From positions 1 through 64,000 of the forward strand of contig WTPW01002412.1 in assembly GCA_009809945.1 (NCBI GenBank): 64,000 nt of DNA. The letters run 5' to 3'. Both the position numbers and the translations under genes were made by a program. Positions 11,546-22,633 of the stretch are shown piece after piece. The notes under the pieces were generated by a model. It was not told the origin of the DNA. It saw only the letters and a list, made by a program, of their open reading frames with translations, and did not search any database. Source of the stretch: Gigaspora margarita (lineage: Eukaryota > Glomeromycota > Glomeromycetes > Diversisporales > Gigasporaceae). How positions within the stretch are numbered: position 1 is the stretch's first letter; every line of letters begins with the position of its first letter.

Positions 11546-13466
11546 AAGTAATTATGGGTATTGTGGCAGATATGGGTATTGTGGCGGATCTGCTATAACT
11601 CATGACCCATCAGACCAAACTAAACGATTTTTATACCATTCGAATCAGGGATGGCATATTATGATATTGGACATTTGGACAATTTGGACATTTGAACATT
11701 TGGACAATGTCCAATTGTCCAAATAATTTGATTGAACATAGTGCCTTTTTTTATTGGACATTAAAAAAAAATTAATTTAATCTTGGCCTAAATTAAACTT
11801 AATTTGGGCCAATATTCACTAATACAAAATATTTTTAATCTACAGTATATTTAAAAAGTATATTAATAATAATAATAATTATCACTAGTATTATAAAAAT
11901 ATGTACATGTACATACATATTCACACTACTGAACCAACTTAAATTCTATTTTACTTGCATATGTTTATATATGTACATACAAGTTTTAAAAATATATATT
12001 TGGTATTGTTCTAGTGAAATATAATTAATCAAACAGAATATTAAAAACTGTAAAATACTTGTATTTAAAAAAGAATAATGACAACAGTTGATTTTATTTT
12101 TAATTTTAATAAAGGCATATTATAAAAGAAAACACATCCAATAAAATAAATTAGCCAAGATTAACATTTTGAATTAGAAACATTTATTAATGAATTATTA
12201 TTGTAAATTAAAGAGTAAAAAAAGTTTATAAGAAATAAAATAAAATTAATAAATGCTGTTTCTAAAAAATAAGCTCCCTTTTTTGGATGATTTTGAACAT
12301 AAAAAATCTTGAGATAGCTTATTTTTAATAGAATTAATTTTTGATCAATTGCAAATAGTTAATACATAGTAGTCTAAATTCTACTTAGTAAATAGATTAT
12401 TAGTGCTTAAGTAAACTTGTTTGGAAGACTAGAATACATAAATACTAAAAATTTCATCAGAATTAGAGTACCTTTTATTATTTGACTTGTAATTTTAAGT
12501 TCAACGAATATATTTTGTTAATAAAATTTTAATTATTCATTGAACGTAAAAATTAAAAACCAATTATTAAAATATTCTTCAAATTTGTTAAAAATTTTAG
12601 AGTATGTGTATTTTGACCTCCTGAAAATGTTTATTTAAGCGACTATAATCGATTTGTATAGTAAACTTTGGACTTTACTATGTAGCAACTATCATCGATT
12701 GTGAGGTAGCTTATTTTTGGATCAAAGACATTTTGAGTTTGTTGACCAAAAGAGAGGGGTAGCTTATTTTCAGAAGTGGCAATATATGGTAAAGCTTTTG
12801 TCATCATATTATTAAAATTGTCCAATAAAATTATTGGACAATTGGACATATGTCCAATAAATCTTACAATTTATTTGAACATTGTCCAATACCTGAAAGT
12901 TCAAAAAATTATTTGGACATTTGGACTATGTTCAAATGTCCAAATGTCCAATTGTCCAATTAAATTTATTTGGACATTGTCCAATGCCAACCCTGATTCG
13001 AATCATCTCATCGAGACGATTCGAATGGTACAAAAATTGTTTAATTTCGATCATTGGGTCATGAAATATAGGTGTTCGAATGTTTAAATCAAAAAAACTA
13101 ATATGTTATATTCAGAAACTATTCTAATGCCAATATCTTGTGACCCAGTAATCAAAATCAATTGATTTTTGTGCCATTCAAATCGTCTCGATGAGACGAT
13201 TTGAATGGTATAAAAATCGCTTAGATTGGACTGATAGGTCATGACTTATTGCGAATCCGCCACAATATCCTTATCCACCTCCAATTTTGTGCAACATACG
13301 ATTGTAAATAACTTGTGATCCTGTGATCCGAATTGAACGATTTTGGTACCATTCGATTCATCTCGTCGAGACGAATCGAATGGTACCAAAATCATCTAAT
13401 TTGGACCAATAAATCCAGAGTTATGACAAATTTCTCTTAACTCCGCCACAATATCCATACTTACCT
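11546..13466. mobile_element. mariner-like foldback element carrying KpnI palindromes
   Basis: TA-flanked inverted ends: left AAGTAATTATGGGTATTGTG, right the inverse of CACAATATCCATACTTACCT. The arms hold a palindrome of about 52 bp with GGTACC shoulders (13161-13218 and 13339-13393). A third copy is split by the hAT at 11646-12995. The family is the same as 30499-33402. It interrupts a palindromic module whose other copies read straight through. Confidence 0.65.
11646..12995. mobile_element. non-autonomous hAT element
   Basis: Ends CAGGGATGGCAT and ATGCCAACCCTG, flanked by the perfect 8-bp duplication ATTCGAAT (11638-11645 and 12996-13003). It has split a GGTACC-type palindrome, which becomes continuous once it is removed. 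Both subterminal regions are arrays of TTGGACA in both orientations, a likely transposase-binding arrangement. The interior (about 12270-12790) is a palindromic repeat also seen at 39890-40300. No transposase is encoded. Confidence 0.85.
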
Positions 13467-13952
13467 TATAATGCAAAATTTTACTAATGAATTATAAATT
13501 TGAGCCCTAAGTAAACTTGTCCAGCACTAAAAACTACATTATTCTAAGCATATAGTTAATTTAATTTTTTTAATTTATTAAATAAAGATGAGTAAAATTT
13601 GTAAATTTGCATCAAAATATATAATATTGCTCATCTTATATTGAAATAGTGTCTTTTTTTGTGTTGAACCAGTTTACTTAGAGTTCAAAGTTATAATACA
13701 TTAGCAAAATTTTGCAGAATACAGAATTTTCTATATTTTTATTAGGGCTTTATTTTTTAGCGACCTGTCACCATGGTGACTCCACGATTGACCAATTGAA
13801 TTTGGTCACATGATCACTAATTCGATCATCAAAAAAAAAGACAAAACAAAAGAAAAGAAAACCTCAAATTATATCATTTTTACATAACAGTCAACTGATT
13901 TGTTACACTATTTATGATTGAGTTTTTTGTTATATATAAATTTATAAAAAAA

Positions 13953-14880
13953 ACATATAAAATTACTATAAGCTTTGATTTCATGAAGTTTCTTCCCCTA
14001 CATATTAACTTAAAATTAAATTTTTCGGGAATATAGAACAAGGGGAGAAGAAAAAATTGAGCTTAAAAATCGAATTAAAATTTTGCCGATTTTGCACAAA
14101 ACGAAAATGTAACTTCACCAAAAACAAATATTTACCGATTTTAAGATGAGAATAATATGTAAAAACATGCTCTGAACAACTTTACTTAGGCGACGGAAGT
14201 AGGTTACCTTGTAAGAAAAGTGGGTTATCTATGTACTAAAGTTAAAATTTATCGTTTTTCTTGATTGAACTTTTTTTTCTTATTAGGTAACCTACTTTGG
14301 GCTCTTAAGCAAAGTTGTTCGGCATGTAATTTTACATTATATTTGAGATTGATTCGCGTTTTTCGGACCTTTTACTAGTGAAAAATGGGTTTAAAGTTCG
14401 AAAAAAATTTTTTTTTAAAAAAAAATTTTTTTCGAACTTTAAACCCATTTTTCACTAGTAAAAGGTCCGAAAAACGCGAATCAATCTCAAATATAATGTA
14501 AAATTACATGCCGAACAACTTTGCTTAAGAGCCCAAAGTAGGTTACCTAATAAGAAAAAAAAGTTCAATCAAGAAAAACGATAAATTTTAACTTTAGTAC
14601 ATAGATAACCCACTTTTCTTACAAGGTAACCTACTTCCGTCGCCTAAGTAAAGTTGTTCAGAGCATGTTTTTACATATTATTCTCATCTTAAAATCGGTA
14701 AATATTTGTTTTTGGTGAAGTTACATTTTCGTTTTGTGCAAAATCGGCAAAATTTTAATTCGATTTTTAAGCTCAATTTTTTCTTCTCCCCTTGTTCTAT
14801 ATTCCCGAAAAATTTAATTTTAAGTTAATATGTAGGGGAAGAAACTTCATGAAATCAAAGCTTATAGTAATTTTATATGT
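13953..14880. repeat. 928-bp palindrome (464-bp arms, no spacer)
   Basis: The symmetry axis lies between 14416 and 14417. The centre is A7 T9 A9 T7. Every block of the two arms compared by eye matched, and similarity runs on with mismatches to about 13923 and 14910. The arms are not coding. Words such as GTAGGTTACCT recur within an arm. Confidence 0.9.
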
Positions 14881-14999
14881 CTTTTTTATAAATTTTATAT
14901 GTAAAAAATTTTCATGTGATATATCGGTTGACTGATAATAAACTTGTATTTATTAATTTATTATTAATAAGAAAAAAAAAATTACAATGATCTTATTTA

Positions 15000-15730
15000 C
15001 ACAACCAAAGACAACCAAAACAACAAAGAAAACTGCACCACCCACGAAATCATATTCAAGTTGGAACTGACAAGATTGTACCCAATACAGGACCAAGCAA
15101 TATCAAAATAACCTAAACTCCAACAATGGCTCCAATGACAAAAAAAAAAAAGGATACAAAAAAAGAATCCAAGATCCACGAAAAAAACTGAAAAGGAAAA
15201 AGAATATTAGTAGATATTGAGAAAAAAAAACCAACTTCTGAACCTAGTGACAAGATACAAAAAAAATGCATCTAAACCATGAAAAACGAATCCACTTCTA
15301 AACCAATGAAAGAGTCCAAAACAAACCTACAAAAAAAAAAAAAGCAAATTAATAAAAATTAAAAAAAAAGAAAGAAGCAAAAAACTTATCAGAGCTTTAC
15401 ACACCCAAGCCATTCCAAAGACAACCAAAATAACAAAAAATCCTGAAATCATATTCAAGTTGGCACCGACGAAATTATACCTAAGACCGAGCGATGTCAA
15501 ATAACCTAAACTCTAACTCTAATGACTAGAAAAAAAAGAATATTAGTATCAATAGATATTAAAAAAAAACCAGCTTTCGAACCCAATACAAGACAACACA
15601 AAAAAAATACATCTAATCCATAAAAAACAAATCCACTCTCTGAACCAATGAATGAGTTCTAACAAAACCCCTATAAAAAAAAACTGCGCATTAATAAAAA
15701 TTAAAAAAAATAAAAAAAAAATAAAAAAAA
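15000..15730. repeat. two tandem copies of a roughly 400-bp A-rich unit
   Basis: 15000-15370 and 15400-15730 share ordered blocks: ACAACCAAAA, GAAATCATATTCAAGTTGG, AATAACCTAAACTC, and GAACCAATGAA with an A-rich tail. The following 15760-15920 is a degenerate short repeat of GACAACACCAACGACAATATG-like words. Non-coding. Confidence 0.7.
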
Positions 15731-16329
15731 CTTACCGGAACCCAAGAAACTATGACATTACACAACACCAACAATGATAACATGACACCAATGATGACAC
15801 AACGCTAGTGACAATGCGACAATACTAACAATATGACAACACCAACGACAATATGACAGCAGCGACAATGTGACGACACCAACAATTCACCAATAACAAC
15901 ACCAGCGACGAGGAAGGCAACAAAAAAAAATAGTATATATGGAAACAAAAAAAAACCAAATCAAAAAAGATTATCATAGTACACAAACTTATCTTTATAT
16001 ATGATTACCAATTACGGATATAATTGGCTGATCATATTGGGGTCACTGTGTGATGGGTCGCTACTTTATTTTAGCCTTTTTATTAATAAAAATATAGAAA
16101 ATTCTTCATCTTGCAAAATTGTGCTAATATATATTATAATTTTGAACTCTAAATAAACTTGTTTAGCACTAAAAAATACATTATTTTAGTATAAATTCTT
16201 TTGATTTTTTAAATTTTAAATTAAAATGAACAATATTATATTTTTGATAAAAATTTATCAATTTTACTTATCTTTATTTCAAAAACTAAAACAATTAAAT
16301 AATTATATAGTAAAATAATATAGTTTTAA

Positions 16330-16515
16330 GTGCTAAATAAGTTTACTTAGGACTTAAAGTTATAATTCATTAGTAAAATTTTGCAGAATGCAGAATTTTC
16401 TATATTTTTATTAATAAAAATATAGAAAATTCAGCATTATACAAAATTTTACTAATGAATTATAACTTTAAGCTCTAAGTAAACTTGTTTAGCACTTAAA
16501 ACTACATTATTTTGC
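16330..16515. repeat. palindromic module, recurrent family
   Basis: A foldback unit centred on TTTTTATTAATAAAAATATAG with arms AGAATTTTCTATA, TTCATTAGTAAAATTTTGC and TAAGTTTACTTAG. Copies or half-copies occur near 11420-11545, 13467-13740, 16085-16200, 17290-17360, 17735-17930, 34020-34175 and, more diverged, in 42040-43170. Several are targets of other insertions. Confidence 0.7.
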
Positions 16516-16525
16516 TATATAATTA

Positions 16526-16823
16526 CCGTATATGCTCGAAAATAAGCACCCTCTGAAAATAAGCATCCCCTGCAAACTTTCAAAAAATCCGTTAACAGTC
16601 GCTACATATAAAAGTCTACATTTTACTAAGTAAATCTCAAAAGTGCAATTAAGTAAAGTTGTTCAGGGCATCAAATTTCACCTACAGTAAAAATTTGGTA
16701 TTATTTGGATAACTTTTTATTAGTACGTTTTTTAATTTTTCAAAAATTCAACAATTCGAAAATAAGCAACCTTCATGTAACATTTTTGTTCAAAAAAAGA
16801 TGCTTATTTTCGGTGATTTACAG
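16526..16823. mobile_element. TA-flanked MITE with AAATAAGCA ends
   Basis: Ends CCGTATATGCTCGAAAATAA and the inverse of TTATTTTCGGTGATTTACAG, flanked by TA (16524-16525, 16824-16825). It is 298 bp and non-coding. The same end motif occurs at 40765 and 44561. Confidence 0.65.
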
Positions 16824-18212
16824 TATTTAATTGTTTTAATTTTTGAAATAAAGATAAATAATATTGGTAAATTTTTATCAAAGATACAATTTTGATTAGT
16901 GTTGTTAAATCACACTACTGGTGTTCAACACCACTATAATTTTTATTATGAGCTGCAGTATAATATGAAAATTAGGTATAATGCAAATTTGTGAATATTT
17001 TTTAAAAAATGACTAGAACACAAAAATTCGTTTATGTAATCATCTTTGAGACTTTAACAAAAAAAATTTCTCGTAAAATTTTGGTATAATCTATATTCCT
17101 GCCCTATCCCAGACCTTAACCCTAATCCTAATATTAATCAAAATTTAGATTTTGTTTTTATTTTGATTTGCATATTATACGAATTTCATATTACTGGTGT
17201 TGAATATCACAGGTGCGATATAACATTTCTAATTTTGATTATTTTTATTTAAAAAATTAAGAAATTTAAAAGAATATATACTAAAATAATGTATTTTTTG
17301 GTTTATAATTCATTAGTAAGATTTTGCATAATGCAGAATTTTCTATATTTTTATTAAGGATACATCTATGTGTTGTCACTAGCAATGTGCTTATATATCA
17401 CTTTTTTATTTGATTAGTTAAATTTTCAATTATTATTATATAATATATATATATCGTATAATAAATAAACCAGGTTTTTTGTTAGTTAGAGTTAGAGTTA
17501 GATTAGATAGAGTTAGAATATAAGATTAGTTTTTATACTAAAATTTTACAAGAAATTTTTTTTGTTAAAGAGCAAAGAATAGTTTTCTATATAAAATTTT
17601 ACAACTTTGTTAAACAACTGTTTGTTTTGATCATTCTTATTGTGCTATATTATACCTAATATTAAAATTTTATTGGTTAATATTAAGAGGTGATATATAA
17701 ATACAACGCAGGAGTGTGATGCATATTTAACTATTTATTAATAAAAATATAAAAATACTACATTATACAATATTTTACTAATGAAATATATCTTCAGCCA
17801 CTAAATAAACTTTCATAGTACTAAAAAATATATTATTTTAGTATATAATTATATTTTAATTAAGTATATTTAGAGCCCAAAATTATAATATATTAATAAA
17901 ATTTTGATAATTAAAATTTTTTAAATCTAATAATCAGGATCATCTTACATAGGAAGGAAGGAGGTACACTCATAGCAAATGAATATTATGTAATATTTGT
18001 TACCACCCTTATCCAAATTTTAAATATAACCTTTTTAAAATTTATTAATTTTATTTACTTTTAATAACATAATATTAAAAGCTTTTATCCACTTTCAAAT
18101 ATAGCCTTTTAACCAATATCCACTTTTCAAATATAACATTTTTGTAAAAAGTATTCTTTTTAGCCAAAATTTCAATGTAATCTCTATATATTGTTCAGAG
18201 TTCTTATATATC

Positions 18213-18339
18213 CAACTTTTAAATATATCACTCCTGTTATCAAATACTTAAAACTTACCTATCAATTACCCTGTACCATGGACTCAGAATCATGGTCTTG
18301 TGACAAAAGGATACCTGTAACTTTATTCATAGTATCAAC
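18213..18339 (-). repeat. DIRS split direct repeat, A2 segment (inner part)
   Basis: Matches 25468-25590 directly: CAACTTTTAAATATATCACT, ACTTACCTATCAATTACCCT, TGTAACTTTATTCATAGTATC. Together with 10330-10494 it reconstitutes the segment intact at 25.3-25.6 kb. Confidence 0.8.
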
Positions 18340-18578
18340 TAGGAATGCCACCGAAATTGATTTTTGAAAAAGGCCTATTTCGTCTTCATTAGAGAAAATT
18401 AAAATTTTTTATAAAGAAGAGCAAATAAAATTTATATAGATATGTTTCTTATAATTTCGTCTATTCAAAAAAAGTATCAAATAATTTCGTCTTTCTAGTA
18501 AAATAGGTCAAAAACAATTTCAGCTTCAAATTTTAATTTCAGGTTTTCAAACCCGAAATGCTTTCGTCCTCATATATA
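18340..18578. mobile_element. 239-bp MITE with 8-bp target duplication (copy 1)
   Basis: Flanked by the perfect duplication GTATCAAC (18332-18339 and 18579-18586). It starts TAGGAATG and ends CATATATA; the start resembles Ac-type hAT ends, the other end is decayed. A second copy of exactly the same length lies at 62943-63181 with its own duplication, ATCTAGAT. Confidence 0.8.
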
Positions 18579-18586
18579 GTATCAAC

Positions 18587-18645
18587 ATTTGTTACTCAAC
18601 CATCTTTCAACATATGACAATGAAATACAAATATGAGATCATCAA
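18587..18645 (-). repeat. DIRS split direct repeat, B1 segment
   Basis: Lies next to the A2 segment once the 239-bp MITE is removed, and matches 10129-10176. The order B1-A2-B2 after the ORFs and A1 before them is what split direct repeats of Ngaro-like elements show. Confidence 0.5.
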
Positions 18646-18779
18646 AAGAATTGACTCTAGATTCTCTATTTTTTATTACAAGCAATGCATATAGACCCTA
18701 TATGTATGTATTTATATAAGAAAAAACTTAGAAACCCATCTTCATTAATGCCTTGTTCTTTGTTGTCTCCACTACCCTC

Positions 18780-19463
18780 AAGTATAACATAACAGCATTC
18801 AAGTTCCATTTTCAATAGTTTTAATCTGTATCAAAGATATTCCACACCTCATTGCAGCTGTTGTATTACTAATTCTCAAACTATAGACTGTAAAATGCTC
18901 TTTTACTTTCACATGTTCTATCATTCATTTAACTACAGATAAAATCAACACTACTAACATTTTCTTTTCTTTTTTCAAAAAAAATAAAGGCTCATCACAA
19001 GGTGTAAATGGTCTGATCTTAAGATATTTACTCAACAACCTAACTAAACAAATTTTGTTTCTAGTAGGTTCAAATGGAATGGACTTTCTATTTGCAAATA
19101 GACCATTCTTTACCTTTCTAATTTTGATCCAAAACAAACCTAATCTCTCTTTTATATCCTTTAACTTAAGCTTATATAGTTGGGGTGAGTCAATAGAAAA
19201 GGGACAAATTTTTTCTAAGTAAAAGTTTTCTTGACTTTAAGCTTAAATATCTTAACAACTATCTTAATAAATTTAATAAATTTTTTTTTATTTTAATTCT
19301 ATATAATTTCAAGATTAAAATAAAAAAATTTTTGGCAAATTTGATTAAATAGTTGTCAAGATATTTTAATTTAATAATTAAAAAAATTTTACTAAAAATG
19401 ATTTGTTCCTTTTCTATTAACCCACTCCAGTTCTTCAGGTCTACGCATCTTACAAAAACCTAA
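18780..19463 (-). pseudogene. DIRS tyrosine recombinase, broken
   Basis: Box I reads GFCKMRRPEEL, then, after a 247-bp insertion is skipped, YKLKLKDI. Next comes NKICLVRLLSKYLKIRPF with DEPLFF. Downstream is YSLRISNTTAAMRCGISL with IQIKTIENGT, the usual HxLR box with His changed to Tyr, which is one C-to-T step. A stop then replaces Trp where GNW/W is expected, and the frame breaks at 18925. In DIRS-type elements this enzyme integrates the circular DNA copy. The catalytic Arg of box I and Arg of box II remain; the final Tyr region is not clear. Confidence 0.75.
19182..19428. mobile_element. 247-bp TIR element inside the recombinase relic
   Basis: Ends GGGGTGAGTCAATAGAAAAG and the inverse of CTTTTCTATTAACCCACTCC, flanked by AGTT on both sides (19178-19181 and 19429-19432). 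Removing it and one AGTT restores MRRPEELYKLKLKDI in frame, so the boundaries are well supported. Superfamily not assigned. Confidence 0.75.
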
Positions 19464-19609
19464 GGGAAGTGACAAAAATCAGGTGATTTTTTAGAGGGGG
19501 GTAAAAAATATTGAAATTATATATAGAAATCTGACCAAATTTATATTAAGAAGGGGGGAGGGAGGTAGGTCTCTAACAAAAAATAATCAGGTGATTAATA
19601 ACACTGCTC
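19464..19609. mobile_element. 146-bp Harbinger-like MITE (copy 1)
   Basis: Flanked by TAA on both sides (19461-19463, 19610-19612), the 3-bp target pattern of PIF/Harbinger elements. Both subterminal regions carry AATCAGGTGATT, and the interior has G-rich AGGGGGGAGGGAGG runs. A second copy of the same length is at 63237-63382. Confidence 0.7.
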
Positions 19610-19649
19610 TAAAGCTACCAAGGCCAAGTTACTATACCAAATTACCAAA

Positions 19650-20689
19650 TCTATATTTTTGAAGAATTATCATAGTAGTTCCTTAAAGCTTCTAATAGGA
19701 AATTCCCATATTCCATACCCTTGTAAGAAAATCTGCTGCTTGGAATTCACCTGATCTCAGCAATCCAAATATTATTCTTTGTACAAAATTCTCACAGAAA
19801 CCTTTCTATATCCTTCTGCCAAAGGCAACTTTCTTCATGAGTAACTATGCGAACAGGATCCCGAAATATATATAGATAGGCCAGGTATTAGTTTGCTTAT
19901 TTTTAGAGGTTGTTATACAGATTTTTTTTATTTTTAGTAATTTTTTTGTTTATTTTTGAGGATTTTTCCATTTTTAGTAATTTTATAATTAACCTGACCT
20001 ATCTAGATATATTTTGGGATCCTATGTAAACTGCAACTCTGTTGTCTATAAAAAGTATTACACATGAATTTCTTAATATGGTTACCAAGGACTCCAAAGC
20101 CCTTAGTGCAGCTAAGCACTCCAACTAAGCTATCTCCATTAAAAAGAACAGGTTTAGCCAATTTTCTGCTATCTTGTAATCCAAAAATATTTTATATCAA
20201 CCTATTATTGATATATCCACAAATACTGCTTTTATATGAACTGGTTTCTAGGCTAGTTTTCTGTTCTACTTGTTTAAATTTTTCTTCAACCATTTTATAT
20301 CTCCTAATACCTTGTCCGTTAAAGAAATTTCTTCATCTTCCTTGCAACAGAACCGATTTGATATATCTATTATTGAGTAAAATTCTAGGTACTTTACTTG
20401 TGCTAGCAAGAAAGCTTGAATAAAACTTTGAAACTTTTTTACTATAGATGCCAGTTTTCTTGCTAAAACTATTTAAAAGCCTTCAAGTGTATTTAGCTTC
20501 TTTTGTACCTTTAGAATTTTTTTTTCTAGAATTTTAACCAAAGCCTTTTGCATATTTACTATTAGACCAAAAATTTTTACTCTTTTGTTAGCTTCTAGCA
20601 TCTTTTGTTCAAAGCTTTGACTAAACCACAACTTTGTAAATCGATTCTTACAATATTTTTCTTTATATCCCACGTTTACTAATCACTCG
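19650..20689 (-). pseudogene. DIRS reverse transcriptase tail and RNase H, broken
   Basis: The frame continues the reverse transcriptase after the 20698-22625 insertion (HMSE-stop-LVNVGYKEKYC, stop for Trp) and runs through a helical connection. RNase H follows: MEIA-stop-LECLAALRALESLV with the catalytic Glu, then RNSCVILFIDNRVAVY with the catalytic Asp (D-N pair as in DIRS RNase H). Past a 169-bp MITE it resumes as IVTHEESCLWQKDIERFL and EFCTKNNIWIAEIR-stop-IPSS. The stops fall at expected Trp sites. Confidence 0.75.
19855..20023. mobile_element. 169-bp MITE of the AGGATCCC family
   Basis: Ends AGGATCCCGAAATATATATA and the inverse of TATATTTTGGGATCCT. The flanks ATGCGAAC and ATGTAAAC form an 8-bp duplication with two transitions. 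Removing it rejoins the RNase H frame. Relatives: 24149-24327 and the split copy 26839-36247. Confidence 0.8.
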
Positions 20690-20849
20690 CTCATATGATT
20701 TCTGATGATATTTTTAATGATAATGTAATACTATGGAATATCTTTTAATCGCTAACAAATCATCGTGGTATATCTTTTTGAAATTGTTATAGTGATTTGT
20801 ATATAGCAGAATTTATTAATTATCAATAATTCTTAATTACAAATAATAA

Positions 20850-22118
20850 GGGAGCTTCCAGAAATCAGCTGATTTTTGTTTACTATGAGCCTACCCCCAC
20901 CCACCCACACCTGATACTCCAATTAGCCAATCAGATTTTACGATTATTAAAAAGTTAAATAAAACATTTAATAGTAAATAACTTTTGATCTCAGGACCAA
21001 ATTTGATGATTTAACTACCAAAATGATCCTCTCAATGAGAGGATTCTAGCAAGCCCAAAATCGGTAAAATCCAATCACAGGATCCTGTGATCGAAATAGA
21101 TTTTGTTACTATAAAAGTTCTATAATTTATTAAATAATTATAACCCATTTATAGTAACACAAATTTATTTCGATCTTAGGATCCTGTGANNNNNNNNNNN
21201 NNNNNNNNNNNNNNNNNNNNNNNNNNNNNNNNNNNNNNNNNNNNNNNNNNNNNNNNNNNNNNNNNNNNNNNNNNNNNNNNNNNNNNNNNNNNNNNNNNNN
21301 NNNNNNNNNNNNNNNNNNNNNNNNNNNNNNNNNNNNNNNNNNNNNNNNNNNNNNNNNNNNNNNNNNNNNNNNNNNNNNNNNNNNNNNNNNNNNNNNNNNN
21401 NNNNNNNNNNNNNNNNNNNNNNNNNNNNNNNNNNNNNNNNNNNNNNNNNNNNNNNNNNNNNNNNNNNNNNNNNNNNNNNNNNNNNNNNNNNNNNNNNNNN
21501 NNNNNNNNNNNNNNNNNNNNNNNATTAACAATTAAAAATTAATTTTTAATTGTTAATAACTTCTGATCTGCTGGGCCAATTTCGATGATTTTACTACCAA
21601 AATGATCCTCTCAATGAGAGGATTCTAACAAGCCCAAAATCGTTAAAATCCAATCACAGGATCCTAAGATCGAAATAAATTTGTGTTACTATAAATGGGT
21701 TATAATTATTTAATAAATTATAGAACTTTTATAGTAACACAAATCTATTCCGATCACAGGATCCCAAGATCGAAATAAATTTGTGTTACAATAAATGGTT
21801 ATAATTATTTAATAAATTATAGAACTTTTATAGTAACACAAATCTATTCCGATCACAGGATCCTGTGATCGGATTTTAGCGATTTTGGACTCGCTAGAAT
21901 CCTCTTATTGAGAGGATCATTTTGGTAGTTGAATCATCAAATTTGGTCCAGTAGTTCAAAAGTTATTAATTATCTAATATTATTAATAAATTTATAATTT
22001 TGGTCAAAAATAATTTTGCAACTTTGGCCGGAATTATGAAATTTTGGCCGGAATTACACCTGATACTTCAGCTGACCCACCCACCCACCCAGAAATCGGC
22101 TGATTTCTGGAAGCTCCC
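20850..22118. mobile_element. Harbinger-like element with long inverted repeats and a gap
   Basis: Ends GGGAGCTTCCAGAAATCAGC and the inverse of GCTGATTTCTGGAAGCTCCC, flanked by TAA (20847-20849, 22119-22121). The arms contain the module with GAGAGGATTCTAGCAAGCCC and CAATCACAGGATCCTGTGAT that recurs near 30.95, 32.9 and 38.2 kb. The centre is an assembly gap. No transposase is visible. Confidence 0.7.
21190..21523. other. assembly gap (334 N)
   Basis: A run of N starting within the palindromic GGATCCTGTGA module. ORFs reported across it are artefacts. Confidence 1.
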
Positions 22119-22236
22119 TAAGTTTATACGCATAATAGCATTGTAATGTAAATAATTTGTTATACTAGATTAGTAAAACTAATTAAAATGCGATGCTTAT
22201 AAAAAAAATCATTTTTTATGAGCCTTATATTATTGT

Positions 22237-22530
22237 TCATTTTATTGTTTTGAATTCAACAATTTGTTTTTGAAGAACTTGAGTATCAGTTATTATTTCA
22301 ATTGGAGTATCATAGCCTTGTAATATGCGAAATGTTTTTAATCGTATAATCCAATTTCAAGTTGCCTTAATAGTATTTTTTACAGTTCCCTTATTTTTAT
22401 AATATTCAATTTCATTTTGTAACTCTAATTCCACTTCATTTACTTCTTTATTTGGCAAAATAATCAACAAGCTGGGTTCTTTATTTTCGAATAGTGAATG
22501 TGCAAATTGAAACATTAAGGACAAATCCAT
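22237..22530 (-). pseudogene. small gene relic, possible recombinase N-terminal domain
   Basis: ATG at 22530 opens a 97-codon frame with one internal stop (KAT-stop-NWIIRL, at 22367-22369; TGA for an expected Trp or Arg). The reading begins MDLSLMFQFAHSLFENKEPS and continues with NKGTVKNTIKAT and RILQGYDTPIEIITDTQVL. The NT(I/K)KAT...W...R pattern recalls core-binding regions of tyrosine-recombinase-like proteins that are abundant in this lineage; that assignment is an inference. It lies inside the 20698-22625 element. Confidence 0.5.
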
Positions 22531-22633
22531 AAAGGTAAAAAATAATATGATTATAGTTAATTTATTTATATTGATATCATGACGTTATAAATAAAAGTTA
22601 ACATATTTTAATTAATTATTAGAAATCATATGA

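Larger units (their letters stand above)
13745..16076. mobile_element. Mutator-like element with 9-bp target duplication and giant palindrome
   Basis: Inverted ends GGGCTTTATTTTTTAGCGAC and the inverse of GTCGCTACTTTATTTTAGCC, flanked by the perfect 9-bp repeat TTTTTATTA (13736-13744 and 16077-16085). The target was a palindromic module whose other copies are intact. The left half is a near-perfect 928-bp palindrome and the right half has long tandem repeats. No transposase is encoded. Confidence 0.8.
10495..18204. mobile_element. 7.7-kb TIR element inserted into the DIRS A2 repeat
   Basis: Ends AGGACCCCGAACAATATATA (left) and TATATTGTTCAGAGTTCT (right) are inverted, the match extending into GAGGTTACATT / AATGTAATCTC. 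The flanks TACATATC (10487-10494) and TATATATC (18205-18212) form an 8-bp duplication with one C/T difference. The uninterrupted copy at 25.46 kb reads CATACATATCCAACTC, which is exactly what joining the flanks predicts. The interior is non-coding: palindromic modules, A/T tracts and several nested elements. Its ends belong to the same AGRACCC family as 19855-20023, 33873-35396 and others here. Confidence 0.75.
20698..22625. mobile_element. 1.9-kb TIR element inside the reverse transcriptase relic
   Basis: Flanked by the perfect 8-bp repeat TCATATGA (20690-20697 and 22626-22633); short inverted ends TTTCT.../...AGAAA. Removing it joins the reverse transcriptase frame (TETNAHM to SE-stop-LVNVG). 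It carries a small pseudogene (22237-22530) and a nested Harbinger-like element. Confidence 0.7.

Noticed and set aside
20064-20423. 119-codon plus-strand frame
   Set aside because: It is the antisense of the DIRS RNase H region, whose catalytic motifs read on the minus strand.
21130-21542. Frames running through the N gap (also 34166-35140 and 53083-53647)
   Set aside because: Artefacts of undetermined bases.
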